Source: Nemopilema nomurai (lineage: Eukaryota; Cnidaria; Scyphozoa; Rhizostomeae; Rhizostomatidae). Taken from it: a stretch of 64,000 nt of DNA. Position 1 is the first letter of the stretch; every line of letters starts with the position of its first letter. A model generated the notes under the pieces. That model made no database searches, had not been told where the DNA came from, and saw nothing but the letters and a program-made list of their open reading frames with translations. The stretch is taken from the NCBI GenBank assembly GCA_003864495.1, contig ML133452.1, forward strand, positions 1-64,000, written 5' to 3'. The translations under genes were made by a program, and so were the position numbers. Positions 1 to 11,249 of the stretch are shown here, piece by piece.

Positions 1-748
1 AATCTCCAATGATATATAATTTGTGTTACCTTCTTCATAACCAGGATTCAGTTATCAAGCAATACACTGCAGCTCAATAACCCTTTCATCAAGAAATTTT
101 CAGCTGAAAATGGTTATCTTCAAAAAAATGAAACTGTTAAGATAAAATTTTCAGATACAAAATGGTATTTTCTACTCAGGCAACAGAGCATTGTGAACAT
201 TAAGCACTGAAAACAGTGGAAAACAGCATACCTTCTAATACCTTGGTAATGCATACATACCTTCTAATTGAATTTGGAGCATCCTAAATATTGTAATTAA
301 CTTTAGCCCTTCATTATATAAATTAGAATTACAAAAGAATCATTAAGGTCTGGGGACCCAAGTATGTTGGACAAAAACTTCTCTCTACTATTGTGCAGAA
401 GATTAAAGCAAGAAAATATACGGAATGAGACTAAATTATTGAATGATGAGAACTTGCATAATGATGAGTATTTATGGCAAATTTCAGAAAGATTCTGCCT
501 CACAACTAAACTTGCACTGTCTGGCTTTCATCAAACTGCATTATTTCAAATAAGGAGATAAAAAGGTACAACACAGAAGAATCTGAAATAAGACTGTTGT
601 AACCAAAATTTGCTGAAATCATCAATGAGTGAAATTTTCAATGCTCTATCAGATGAAGAAAACATAGTCTCTCTTTCTCAGTTCAACTTACAATAAATAA
701 CAAAGATTTTTCAGATGCTTGCCTTCATATGGACAGTTCTTTTTGCAC
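1..748. other. Non-coding stretch downstream of cyclin H
   Basis: AT-rich sequence containing only short ORFs without recognisable domains or splice signals. It probably includes the 3' untranslated region of the minus-strand cyclin H gene. I see no RNA gene, repeat array or clear polyadenylation signal for that gene. Confidence 0.5.
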
Positions 749-1702
749 TTAATCTATCATAAGATCAATCCCAGATATATCATCTCCTGCATTCTCTTCC
801 AGTCTATTGTACATTTCCTCCTTGGCCTTTTCCCTTTGTTCCTGGGCATACCTTTCATTGGCCCTGTAGTGTTCACTAAGCGGGTTGTGCTCGTGTTCTC
901 TGCAATCCTCAAGTTTTGCAATAATTCTATCAATCTCACATTTTGGCTGCATCTTGAAGACTTTCACCATGTTAATTATTTGATCAAGCTTTAGTAACAG
1001 CTTCTCTGATTCGGCACCCTCTACCAGGATATTCTTCATATAGTCTTCAAGGGGACTTCCTATACTTGCTTTTAAAGCTGCCAATGCTATTTGACTTGGT
1101 GTGTATATGAAGAATGTGTCAGCATGAAGTGCTTTGATTATAAAGGTTTCTGCATTTTGCCTATACTTGTCAACGTCAGTTAGATCCTTAAACCTTGACT
1201 TCAAATCAATAATGAATCCTTCAGTTGGTCGAAATGCGTTGTGAACTGTCAAGTGGAAATGAAGCTTTTGCATTAATAATAATTCATTAGTTATTATGAA
1301 GTCTTGTACTTGTTCATACTTTGGGGCTAGCTGCTGCATAAATTGACTGATGGAGACGTTGTATTCGTCCACTTTCGCTGCAAGATATACGCAAAGATAG
1401 GCAACTTCTCTAGGGTGATACTCCATTGGCGAAGTGTTTAGGAAAAATCTTTTAAAATAAACAGCTGCAGTTCCGAACAGCGTTGGGGGTGGAGGTGGCT
1501 GAAACATGTTGCAAAGATCCCGAACAAAACACACGTAGTAGTCAATAAGGTTAACCTGTTCTTCTACTGTCAAAACATTAGTCCCATCGAAGCCTTCGAA
1601 AGCAGTTGACGAATACTTGTTCCACGCTTCTTCACGATGAGCGAGTAGTTCATCTTTGTCGTGGAATGTCCAAAACTTTTTCTGAGTACTGTTGCTGAAC
1701 AT
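749..1702 (-). CDS. CCNH: Cyclin H (CDK-activating kinase / TFIIH subunit), intronless
   Basis: A complete 317-residue ORF reading as cyclin H. It begins MFSNSTQKKFWTFHDKDEL, matching the family N-terminus (tryptophan-containing N-terminal helix), followed by a cyclin box at about residues 60-150 with TAAVYFKRFFLNTSPMEYHP and YLAAKVDEYNVS. A second cyclin fold follows at about 160-260, with FHLTVHNAFRPTEGFIIDL and YTPSQIALAAL. Human cyclin H is about 323 residues, so this is full length. In the family it binds CDK7 and MAT1 to form the CDK-activating kinase, acting in the nucleus in cell-cycle control and, within TFIIH, in transcription. The lysine-rich acidic tail of vertebrate cyclin H is only partly matched. 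The gene has no introns, unlike the multi-exon genes elsewhere in the window and the multi-exon human gene, so a functional retrocopy is possible. The ATG lies 82 bp from a divergent plus-strand ORF. Confidence 0.93.
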   Translation of the reverse strand: MFSNSTQKKFWTFHDKDELLAHREEAWNKYSSTAFEGFDGTNVLTVEEQVNLIDYYVCFVRDLCNMFQPPPPPTLFGTAAVYFKRFFLNTSPMEYHPREVAYLCVYLAAKVDEYNVSISQFMQQLAPKYEQVQDFIITNELLLMQKLHFHLTVHNAFRPTEGFIIDLKSRFKDLTDVDKYRQNAETFIIKALHADTFFIYTPSQIALAALKASIGSPLEDYMKNILVEGAESEKLLLKLDQIINMVKVFKMQPKCEIDRIIAKLEDCREHEHNPLSEHYRANERYAQEQREKAKEEMYNRLEENAGDDISGIDLMID

Positions 1703-1784
1703 GCCGTTTTTCAGCTAAAATAGTACCTACTTCCAATTATGCTACCAATTTTTTCAATTTTGAATACATACACGTTTCGAAAGC
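1703..1784. promoter_or_regulatory. Possible bidirectional promoter interval
   Basis: An 82-bp gap separates the cyclin H ATG (minus) from the first methionine of a divergent plus-strand ORF. It is AT-rich with no obvious TATA box. Promoter function is inferred only from the head-to-head arrangement. Confidence 0.3.
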
Positions 1785-2414
1785 ATGAACAGTTCTTGTC
1801 CTCGATGCGAACACGAGGTTTTTTACCGAAATTGCAAGAGAGGCCCCCTGAAGATCAATTCAAGAGATGAAAGTAAACGGAACCTCCTTATTTGTTGCTG
1901 TTTCCTTTTGTTAAAACTTTTGAAAATGCATGAACTTGGTCACCCAAATACAGCCTGGCTATTTCAGTGGACTAACACTGGAGATAAGTATGTTACAGCA
2001 ACTTTGTGCGAAATTCTGACCCAAGATAACTGCTTCAAGCAACATGATCCTCGAGTTTTCAAGTTTTCCAGGGGCAACATAGGTTCTGCCATAAGCCTAC
2101 TGGTGGTGGCTTTCGAAAACCATGTCAATCGGGCAAAGTTTCAAAAATCCTCCGCAAATAGTCGGACAGAAATGACATTGGAAAGTGATGGGACTTACTT
2201 TAGGCAATTGAACATTTCCCGAGGAGATTATTCAAAGATAGTGATTTATTTTCAAAATGTTCCTTATCATCAACAGGCTCATAAATATATGCATGCCTCT
2301 GTACTCGGGCAAAAATCCTACTGCCCCCCCCCCCCCCCCTGTAAAAATCCGCTATCGCTTATGGGGCTCTACTCCCCCCCCCCCCCCCCCCCGTCCGCCG
2401 TCTTATGGTGGTGA
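1785..2414 (+). CDS. Unrecognised ORF ending in C-run-encoded polyproline
   Basis: A 209-codon ORF with no family I recognise. It starts MNSSCPRCEHEV, with a CxxC pair that might suggest a small zinc site, has a hydrophobic segment around residues 35-47 and a mixed, protein-like middle part. The last about 25 residues are proline-rich only because the frame passes through two homopolymer C runs, so the true 3' end is doubtful. It sits head-to-head with cyclin H. It may be an exon of a lineage-specific gene, a gene remnant or a chance ORF. Confidence 0.25.
   Translation: MNSSCPRCEHEVFYRNCKRGPLKINSRDESKRNLLICCCFLLLKLLKMHELGHPNTAWLFQWTNTGDKYVTATLCEILTQDNCFKQHDPRVFKFSRGNIGSAISLLVVAFENHVNRAKFQKSSANSRTEMTLESDGTYFRQLNISRGDYSKIVIYFQNVPYHQQAHKYMHASVLGQKSYCPPPPPCKNPLSLMGLYSPPPPPPSAVLWW
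2324..2392. repeat. Two long homopolymer C runs
   Basis: Sixteen consecutive C at 2324-2339 and nineteen at 2374-2392, separated by 34 bp of ordinary sequence. The other strand is correspondingly G-rich and could form G-quadruplex structures. Run lengths are the kind of thing sequencing gets wrong. Confidence 0.9.
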
Positions 2415-2445
2415 AGTACAAGCTTGTGAAATAATGGTAGGGTGA

Positions 2446-3746
2446 GGTTAATATTTCTACTATAATTTGTACGATATCGTTTTTTATTTTGCGGGGAGAG
2501 ACCACGGAATCTAGAGGAATGTCAAGGAAGTCGCGTTCTAACTAATTTCTGAGCTTATCATAACTAAACTTATTCATCTAAAACATGCTTTTATATACAA
2601 CAATAAAATTGACACAAAATTATACAAGGAACAAAGATAGAAAGGGCGAGTGTGAGGTGATAAGAAAAGCTACAGAATTACCATCGAACTACCTCGATAG
2701 TTTTCATTTATCAGATGTAGTCCCAGCACTTACCAGTACTCTAACACTGTTTTTATCGATTCGCTTTAATATTAAACACCTATATTTACTAAAAAGACCT
2801 ATAGTTATAGTTTAACCCGACCCGGTCTTTCGTTGCTTGAAGAATTGATCACTTGAAAACTATGCTTAAATGCACTGCACAAAATCATAGGGGTTGAAGC
2901 TTCTGGAAGAGTAAAGCTTCCAAGCAGCAAAATGTTGGCCACGGCTAGACTCGACTCCCAACAACTAAGTCTATCAAATTATTTGCAATCAAATCTCGCC
3001 ATCTTTTCAAGGGAATCAGCTTTTATGAGGGACTACTTTCTAACGTTATTGGTTTGAATTCTCGAAGGGCACTTTACTTCTTTACCCCCCGAAAGGACCA
3101 AATTCCTTAAATTTGCTCGCTACAAAAATTCTTTAAGAATTACTATCACTAGCGCATCGATTAGTGTAATCCGATGCAGCATAGCTTACAACAAAGTGTC
3201 ACCATTGAAAATCAATGTTAAAATGGCGATACCTTTGCTACACTGATCAGAAATGAAAAATATTTCTAATACACCGATAAGCGGACTTTCGAAAACAACC
3301 CCCTTCATTGTTGTTGCAATGTTAAATTACTTTACAACTCTTCCACAATCAACTGCATTTCCATCTGAACATGACCAAAAGCTTTAAAAGTTGTTTGTAA
3401 TCACCACAGATAGGCAGAACAGGTCCTAGATCCCGGTGAACCCGCTAAAACACCTTTTGGCACTTTTAGAATTATTTCAATGAAACAGTTATGAAGTCTC
3501 CCAAACGAAACAGTGATCAACATGTTATCTAGATAGGACTTCCAAAAGTGCGATTACAGATCATACACCAAGTCGACAAGTAATCACCTTAGTCCAAACC
3601 CGCAACAGCTAGACGACTTCGCAACAGAGTGTCAAAACAAGCTTTCGAGACGTACTCTATGTTTTCTGTATTAGTCGCGCAAGTATTGAAAGTGAATATC
3701 TTCCGCCCTTTCTGTTGATCACAGCTCAGGTACCGCTCTTTAATAG
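2446..3746. other. Intergenic stretch
   Basis: No ORF above about 76 codons, no recognisable domain and no repeat array. I searched the part just 3' of the G-alpha gene on the minus strand for the missing TCAT motif and final helix and did not find them. Confidence 0.5.
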
Positions 3747-4661
3747 CTATAAGTACGGCTTTGTCATCTCCGGATCTCCAACGAAGTTATCAAAGTAGTC
3801 AGTCACATTGACAAGAGCAAGTTTTTCTGGGAGTAAATCAGCTTTGTTTAGAAACAGAATGACTGTCTTTGTCTTGAACCAGGGAGAATTGATAATGGAC
3901 TTGAACACTTCTAAGCTCTCCTCCATGGCATTCCGTGAGTTATCTTCTGAGTGCACCAAGTCGAACTCATTGACAGCTGCACAGAACAGAAGTAGCTCAA
4001 TGTCATCAAAATGGTGTATCCACTTGCGTCGCTCTGACCTCTGGCCGCCCACATCAATAATCTGAATTGGGACGTTTTCATACAAAAATGTGAGGGTCCT
4101 TACCCCCGTCGTTCTCAGACGTGAGTGCAAGATGTGCTTATCAGTGGGTAGATAATTCTCGTCAGGGATTATATCCAGCTCATTTAGCAAGAATAACATG
4201 CTATCGGGACATTCCATTTCTACCCTGCAGACATCAAACATTTCCTTCATAGTAGGATCCGACCAAATTACCTGGCACAGGCGCAGAAGCTGCTTCTCCT
4301 CACTAAAACCGTGAGTCAGTCCGCAATTTCTCATTAACTGCTGAAATTGGTTGACTGCTTGCCGTATCGATTCATCTGACAGGAAGATCTCCTTGCTTTC
4401 TTGCTTGTTGATCAAGCTGCAAACGCAGTTGACAATGTTGTCAGATATAATCCTCTGGAACATTTGCCTCTCCGTCTTTGAAAACCCTTCTGTGTTTAAG
4501 ATTTGCATCTGCCTGAAAACGGTTGACTTGCCAGAGTTGGACGTCCCAAGGATGAGGACTTTAGATGTCACTTCTGTGTCTTCGTGTTCGCTCACATGGC
4601 CTACCACATTCTGGAATGGGCTTCTAGGCCTTTTTAAGTGGATGCTGCACAAGGACCCCAT
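3747..4661 (-). CDS. Heterotrimeric G-protein alpha subunit, intronless, C-terminally truncated
   Basis: A 304-residue ORF with a G-alpha core. The N-terminus MGSLCS has the Gly2 and Cys5 expected for myristoylation and palmitoylation. The P-loop is GTSNSGKS (39-46), with the family's usual Glu replaced by Asn. Switch I carries RTTGV with the catalytic Arg at 183, switch II is DVGGQRSERRKW with the catalytic Gln at 207, and the NKxD base-recognition motif is NKAD (272-275). Helical-domain sequence lies between P-loop and switch I. The protein departs from the family after DNFVGDPE and stops about 45 residues early, so the TCAT guanine-binding loop and the receptor-coupling alpha5 helix are absent. 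A GTACTT just before the stop could be a splice donor, but no 3' exon was found. Subclass cannot be assigned. It is either a lineage-specific divergent G-alpha, a retrocopy decaying at its 3' end, or a gene with an unseen last exon. Confidence 0.85.
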   Translation of the reverse strand: MGSLCSIHLKRPRSPFQNVVGHVSEHEDTEVTSKVLILGTSNSGKSTVFRQMQILNTEGFSKTERQMFQRIISDNIVNCVCSLINKQESKEIFLSDESIRQAVNQFQQLMRNCGLTHGFSEEKQLLRLCQVIWSDPTMKEMFDVCRVEMECPDSMLFLLNELDIIPDENYLPTDKHILHSRLRTTGVRTLTFLYENVPIQIIDVGGQRSERRKWIHHFDDIELLLFCAAVNEFDLVHSEDNSRNAMEESLEVFKSIINSPWFKTKTVILFLNKADLLPEKLALVNVTDYFDNFVGDPEMTKPYL

Positions 4662-4719
4662 TCCACTGGGAAAATATTTGCCAAACGACGGCCCTTGTCA
4701 ATTCACAGCCTAGAAAATA

Positions 4720-7700
4720 GATTTAAGCTGATAATTGGATTTGCAAACGCATCGAAGTAATGTCGTAATTTTCTCACTTTTATGACAAGGGGGAATATTT
4801 TGAGGCATTTGAAACACTTCAGCTGATTAACGCCCAAACGCCCAAAACAAAAAGCTATTCAACATTCGAGTGTTTTTGCCAGAATAGTTCATAGGCGACT
4901 CTAGAAGCAAGGTTGATGAGAAATTTAAATACAGGATCGGGCACTTTAAAGATTCCTTCTTAAAAGCTTTTTTCGAGTCAGGTTACAGAAACACCCTTGA
5001 GCTAAAGACCTCTTGGGGGCCCAGAGAATGCAATCTTGCTCTCGTAAGTCGAAATCAACCTTAAGCTATACACCCTAAGGCAGCGTAAAGATTCTTCGAA
5101 ACAGACGTTCTTGGTACAAATGAAGATGAATTTGTTTAGGAGAAACCCCACAAAGAGTGAATTATACAACTAGATGTCCCCTTGGCAAAGTTCTGGAGAA
5201 TTGGAGGCTTAGAGCCTATTCACAACTTGTAATTTGAAGTGCAAATGGACAGGAGCGATTCTAGTCTGAGAAAACCTGGGGGCCATCAGAGAAAATCCTG
5301 GGATAGTAGTGTACCGACGCAATATATTATAGAGAGAATGCCTCAGCAGTTCATATCAAAAGCTACGTTAAAGTATATGGGAGGAAATACTAACCACTAA
5401 TAAAAAATTTTCTTAAAAAAGTTGGATGGGGCAAATGAAGGGGCTGAAACAATTTCTGGGAGACCAATGCCCCCCTAGCCCTACAAACGTCACTGCATAT
5501 TGAAGTCAAATCCACTTTGCGGTTGTTTCAAAACTCTTAGCCCTAAATGTTTTTAGTGGCATTACGGGCCAAAATCTGTTTCTGGTATCTGCCCCATATG
5601 ACTCAAGGCCATCCCCACGTTCTCGGTATAAAGTTAGTCAGACCGCATGTAGAGGTGAGATCCAAGAGATGTAGAGAAATATTTTCATGAATGTTATAAA
5701 TATTTGCTTAAATATTTAATGAAAAGGTTTCGTCGAGCAAATATAAATTTACTGGAATAGCACAGAACAGGGTTAAATGAAACTAACTTTTTTATTGCTG
5801 ACTTTGTGGAAGTGAAACCTTCGCCGGCTCTTTCCCTCCAGGCGGGCAAAGCTTGATTGCCTAGTAATGAATAAATGATCTGTTTCGTGGTTTCATACAA
5901 AAGAGTGTAGATAGATTTGCGTTTAGTGTTGCGTTTTAAGCAGTCTCTTTAACTGCAAAGCAGTGCTTTCGCCAGCCGTGGCTATTATCTCAGTTGAAGT
6001 GTGAAACATATCACATTTTTGCTAACTCTGATCATCGGACTTGTAAAAGTGCAGGCTTATTAGTCAGAAATTTTTGAGAAAAACTTGTGAATTTTCAATT
6101 AAGCAGTATTGGCGGCGTAGTCACCCATTTATCGTCGATTTTTCGTTTGAGAAACGTAGCCACTTTCAGATGTATCTTGAGAAATCCGAAAGAAGGCGAG
6201 CAGCCACCTTGAATTCATAAAACACGAAGTGCCCAAATTATGTGTAATGCAGTACATGGCCACGTCTCTCAGAGAATCCAGACTGCACCAAAGTGTATAA
6301 TAATGACCATATTCATATCATTGGGCATACTATCTTCTCACCTAGAGTTTTTAAAACCTTGATCTGTGCATAGTAGAAATAATATTTTTAAAAGGATGTT
6401 CAGTTATCACATAGTAGATAGACTACCTTCAGGCAACCCATAGAATAGTCCGTTGTTCTACATGGTACTTGCGTTAAAAATCCGATTAAGCAAAAAACTA
6501 TTAGACATGGCGATGCCAAAGGTGCGTGCGTCAGCGCACAGAAACTTGGAAGGGGAGTTGCACTTAAAAAGGTACGATCGACCTGTTTTCATTTCATGTC
6601 CACCTGCAAACGCGCTGTAAGAAGCAGCCTTTGTGAAATTTGCCCATTTGAAGAGCCACCGAAAAAATTATTATACAACTTGCACACGAAAATGTACCGC
6701 CCGATATTTGCACGCTCAATCCGCATCTAATTGCGATTTTACACACACTTGAGAAAATTTCAACTGTAATGAAGTCGCCATCATTGCTAAAGGGCATGAA
6801 TAGAAGGTGCTAGCTCAAACCGTTGCAACTTGCTTTGATTGTTTCTTGAGCTTGCAATCGACACAGCGCCATTTTGCTAACTGTCTTGGAAGCTATATGC
6901 ATCAGGAATAAACTAATGCAACGAGATCATGTCATGACAAATGCTAAAAGCGAATGTTAGAAAGCTAAAAGCGAATGTTAGAACATCGGATAGGATCGAA
7001 ATTAAATGATTAACAGAAGGTAAGATTGCGAGGAAGGCACATGACTTGTTCGCTTACTTTTATGAGAGTTTGACAATCAATTGGTTGACTAGTGAACGTA
7101 TATTGACATTCATAGCGAGGAGTCTATTTGAAATCCCAGCATGATGGTCGATATGGCAATAAATTACACGATACAGTTGCAAGACTGTGTGGATATTTAT
7201 ATGTCACATGAAGAAAACTTGCTAGAAATGTACCTTGATGACTGTATGATATTCGCAATTTTGTTATCCATTCCCTTGGTGTCCAGTCACGATATGACAA
7301 ACCAAGCCGCAAGTAAACAATGATGCGCAAATCTAAAGCACTGTGAAAATATTTACCTTAACAGCATAGTTCCACCTGCCGTAATTTATTTCCTTACTTG
7401 TGCCTTTTCTTCTAGCGATGAGCACAAGGGCAAACGATATTCGTAAATCTTTAGTTAGGGAATAGATGTTTGTTTTCTGAAATGTTTTAATTTTGAATAG
7501 TTTAGTTACCTGCTACTTGGAGTTGTCTGAAGCATGCAAATTTCCACAACGCACAGTACAGCTTTGCACCATTCCACCAGCGTTCTTCGATTGACAAAAG
7601 TACGCACGCCTGTGCCCAAGAACGTGTAGTCAAATCTTTCTTTATAGTGGTATCTATCGGAGAAACCAGCTGTGATGGTGTGGCGATTGCAGCAGAATGG

Positions 7701-10290
7701 CAAAAGTCAAGACGACAAGTTGAGATGGATAGACTACATCGTGCAGGTGATTCATACAGTAATGACGGGGGGAGCAGAATGACCGGGATTGGGGAATTGC
7801 TTGACTTACTAGTAGCTATACGCAACAGCTGAGCCCCAAGCTCGTACTAACTGACGATTTAGAATTCAAAATCAAAACCATGATAACCATTTCGATTCAA
7901 CGTAATGCCTTTACTACTTCTGAAGACCACTAGACCAGTTCTTAGAAAAACATAACTGCGTCCTCTGATATTAAGCTAAGCAATGGTTTATTAGCGTCAA
8001 TCTGAGATAGAGAGCAATTTGCTCGAAAGTGTGAAAGAAAATTGATTTAGCAACGTACAGAGATGCCTTAGAAAAGTAAATGGCACTACAAAGAAATACA
8101 ACAGTTTTAGCAGCTGTATGGGAGAAATGTCGATCGTGGAAACGTACAGTCCCATGAAGACATTTAGAATAATTCTTGAGAATCCAAGCATCCAAGTCTA
8201 GTCACATTTTGTGATCTAGTGCTGTTTCTTAATCAGTTAAATTAGAGTGCGATGTAATTACCGAAAAAAAGAGTTACTCAAAATGCGATAAGGAGGTTTT
8301 AAGAAGTAGAATCAGCTCGACATGCAACAAATGCATTAACACCGTAACTGATTTTTTCATTATTATTTAAAAGTGCCATGAGAAACTGCAAACAGTAGAG
8401 CAAATTACTAGGAAAAAAGTGAGACCCCATTCTCAGACGAAAGCTGAAATATCCTGATAATGAACATAAAAGGACCATACTCAATGAAGTTTCTTTAATA
8501 TAAGAGTTCTGGAAGGGGCATTCATTGCATTAAACCAGTATTAAGGACGGACATAAGCTGGAGAGGATGACTCACCAATTGAAAGGCAATGGTATAGCTC
8601 ACGCCGATTTCCAGAGAAATGCTAATCAAATGCCATCCTTAGCAAGACATGCGAAAACTTTTGCGTGTTTTTCTCTTTATAGTCTGCTGAAGTTTTAGTA
8701 AGCATGTTTTCCATGAATAATTGAATCGCCACCCCTTTAATCCAACTTTGCCCATTTTCAAGAATTCATAGTCGAAATGAATCAACAGATGAGTCACAGA
8801 CTATGGCATTTCAGTACAAACACTAGTTGGCTCAGAAAATCAGAAGACTTTAGGAATTATTAATCTTTTCCTAGATTTGCAGACTTTCTGATTGGCCTTC
8901 ACCGGGTGGTGACACCTTCGCTCAACCCTCTATCGTTTCCCCTAAACTAACCGCAACTTCCCTGCTTTTTGTGCTCAAAACTCTGTGGCTCTGGCACCAA
9001 GGATACTCTACTTGAACAGTTGCATACTAAGATGTATGATGCGGAGAGAGGCTCTATGTGAAAATCAGAGCCTATTGAGAAATAAAGTTATTTACATATT
9101 TGAGGACAAAGTGGAATCCAAAGCTAGATTCGGTTTACTCTTCTAGTTGGAGGAAATACTCACAAGCGACAAACCAGTCCCCAATGCTAAGCACCACGTG
9201 CAAATTTGAAAATTGTAAACTGCGATGGAATAGCGAGTATAGCCTTCTAGGTGCATAACATAACTCAAGTCAAGTATCAACTTAAAAATAATAAACTTGG
9301 TTGCAGGAGCAAGAAAATGAATCGTGTCTAGCTCAGTGCCTGGTGACTAGCTCAGTGCCTGGTGATAAGACATCGATGAGATCATACGTAGATGTGATGT
9401 GATCCTGTAACGAACAAAGATTATCATTAAATTAAATATTATTATTATTCATTAAATACAGGACAGTACAGAAGCTACTGTTATCAAGTGAAAGCCATTA
9501 ACTCACACAATTTGAATATTTCATGTTTTTCTTGAAAAGATGCTTTGCACGAAAAGCTTAAAACATTCTACCTTAATAATTAAAAAGCATAAGAATAGCG
9601 AGGTTGGTAGCGAAAGTTTTTTATTTAAGTTTAATGTATGCAGCCAAAGTGCTGAGTGATTTAAATCTAAATAAGCTTCTACATAGATAAATGATAAAAT
9701 ATGTTTCCTCGCATATACCCTGGCTAGGGCGTAGGTTTAGTTGCAATTCTAGAGCTAGATAACGCAGCAAAATCAAACGACAGCAGCTAAATTTATTTAT
9801 TTATCATCAATTTAGTTGGAAGTTCAGGATAAGGTATGAAGCTTTTTGCTAATCTTTTAACATATCTATTGCATGCGTCCCTTTTGCGAAAGATTATCAT
9901 CAATCAAGATTCTAATTAATCATATACAAGATAAAATAAATCAACTAAAAAGAAGATTATATTTTACTAGGTTTAATCACTTTGTTACATGTCCTGAAGG
10001 GTGAACTATTGTTGTTTACGCCAAAGTATGCTATCCCCATTTAGTTTCTTAAAGTTATTCTTAAACAATTCTCTCATAACAACTACGTCTTGATCCAGAA
10101 TTTTGATTGGCCTGCTCAATGTTTTGATCGACAAAATAAAACGTTGAGTTACCAAAATGCTTGCATATTTTGCTATTAGACATGAAAATGAACTTTTCAT
10201 CTGTATATACTGAACAAATGGAGCGTTTAATCAGGTTCCGCGTACACAATTACCTTTCTTATTTTCCATTCACTATAGGCTATGTCTATG
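4720..10290. other. Long gene-poor region
   Basis: No ORF here has a recognisable domain; the longest open frames are about 60-107 codons, overlap on both strands and look like chance. Two minor direct duplications are visible: AGCTAAAAGCGAATGTTAGA twice near 6945-6983, and CTAGCTCAGTGCCTGGTGA twice at about 9329-9364. The stretch around 5260-5500 has a degenerate repeat-like look (for example the C-rich segment near 5470), but I could not define an element. Confidence 0.5.
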
Positions 10291-10292
10291 AC

Positions 10293-10640
10293 GTGATAAT
10301 ATGAATTGGCGTGATAATATGAATTGGCGTGATAATATGAATTGGCGTGATAATATGAATTGGCGTGATAATATGAATTGGCGTGATAATATGAATTGGC
10401 GTGATAATATGAATTGGCGTGATAATATGAATTGGCGTGATAATATGAATTGGCGTGATAATATGAATTGGCGTGATAATATGAATTGGCGTGATAATAT
10501 GAATTGCCGTGATAATATGAATTGGCGTGATAATATGAATTGGCGTGATAATATGAATTGGCGTGATAATATGAATTGGCGTGATAATATGAATTGGCGT
10601 GATAATATGAATTGGCGTGATAATATGAATTGGCGTGATA
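10293..10640 (+). repeat. 18-bp minisatellite, about 19 copies
   Basis: A tandem array of the unit GTGATAATATGAATTGGC, about 19.3 copies in 348 bp. It is nearly perfect; the only variant I see is GAATTGCC in the copy near 10,501-10,508. The unit is a multiple of three with no stop in one frame on either strand, so the array is open in both directions (MNWRDN repeats on plus, THIITPI repeats on minus). This is a property of the unit, not evidence of a protein. Confidence 0.97.
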
Positions 10641-11249
10641 GGCACCTCTATCAAAAACTAAGCGTCGATTTTTGTCATCTAAACAATCAAATGACTTACA
10701 TATATCCTTTAATAGTGTACTGACCGCAATTATACACTATTAAAATCTATTAATGCACGTTGTGTACTGTAGTTTTTCTGCTACCACATTCCAGTGGTGA
10801 CAGAATTACATGAGCGAAGAGTGTTTAACAATTCCCTTACATATTTTTGAAACTGTTGAAAAGATGGCAATGGACCTGTTTTTTACTTAATTCATCATAT
10901 CTTTGTGCAGTTATGATATGTATTTTAATTAAAATTCTTCTGAAAATCATCCACTTTGGTTGGATGCTTTTAATTAGTGCGGGCTTTCAGACTTTGGAGG
11001 ATGTTGTTTGTGTTTTTGCTGCTAAGACTGCTATCGCCCTTCAATTCTCCATTTCTAGGTTAATTTCTTGTTACTAGCATAGCGTAATGGTTTACCACAC
11101 TTGTTTGTTGACGTTTATATGCATTAAGGCTTTTAAAAGTTTATCTATTTGCTTTCAGTTTGCTACGATGCACCATTGCCTTGAGTTTTTCAGTATGCCC
11201 AGTTTCATTACATTCAATGTCACAGTGTTTTGAAGGTAAGTGTTTTGGT
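10641..11249. other. Intergenic stretch between minisatellite and Penelope remnant
   Basis: AT-rich, without a recognisable gene. A 76-codon plus-strand ORF at 10847-11077 is hydrophobic and has no family resemblance; I treat it as chance. Confidence 0.5.

Noticed and set aside
7502..7832. Overlapping ORFs on both strands near 7.6 kb
   Set aside because: Three frames open over the same bases with no domain or splice signals; no basis to choose one.
10293..10640. Possible CRISPR array
   Set aside because: The 18-bp units are contiguous with no spacers, and the window is eukaryotic.
10286..10723. Two long repetitive ORFs on opposite strands
   Set aside because: Both are translations of the 18-bp minisatellite.
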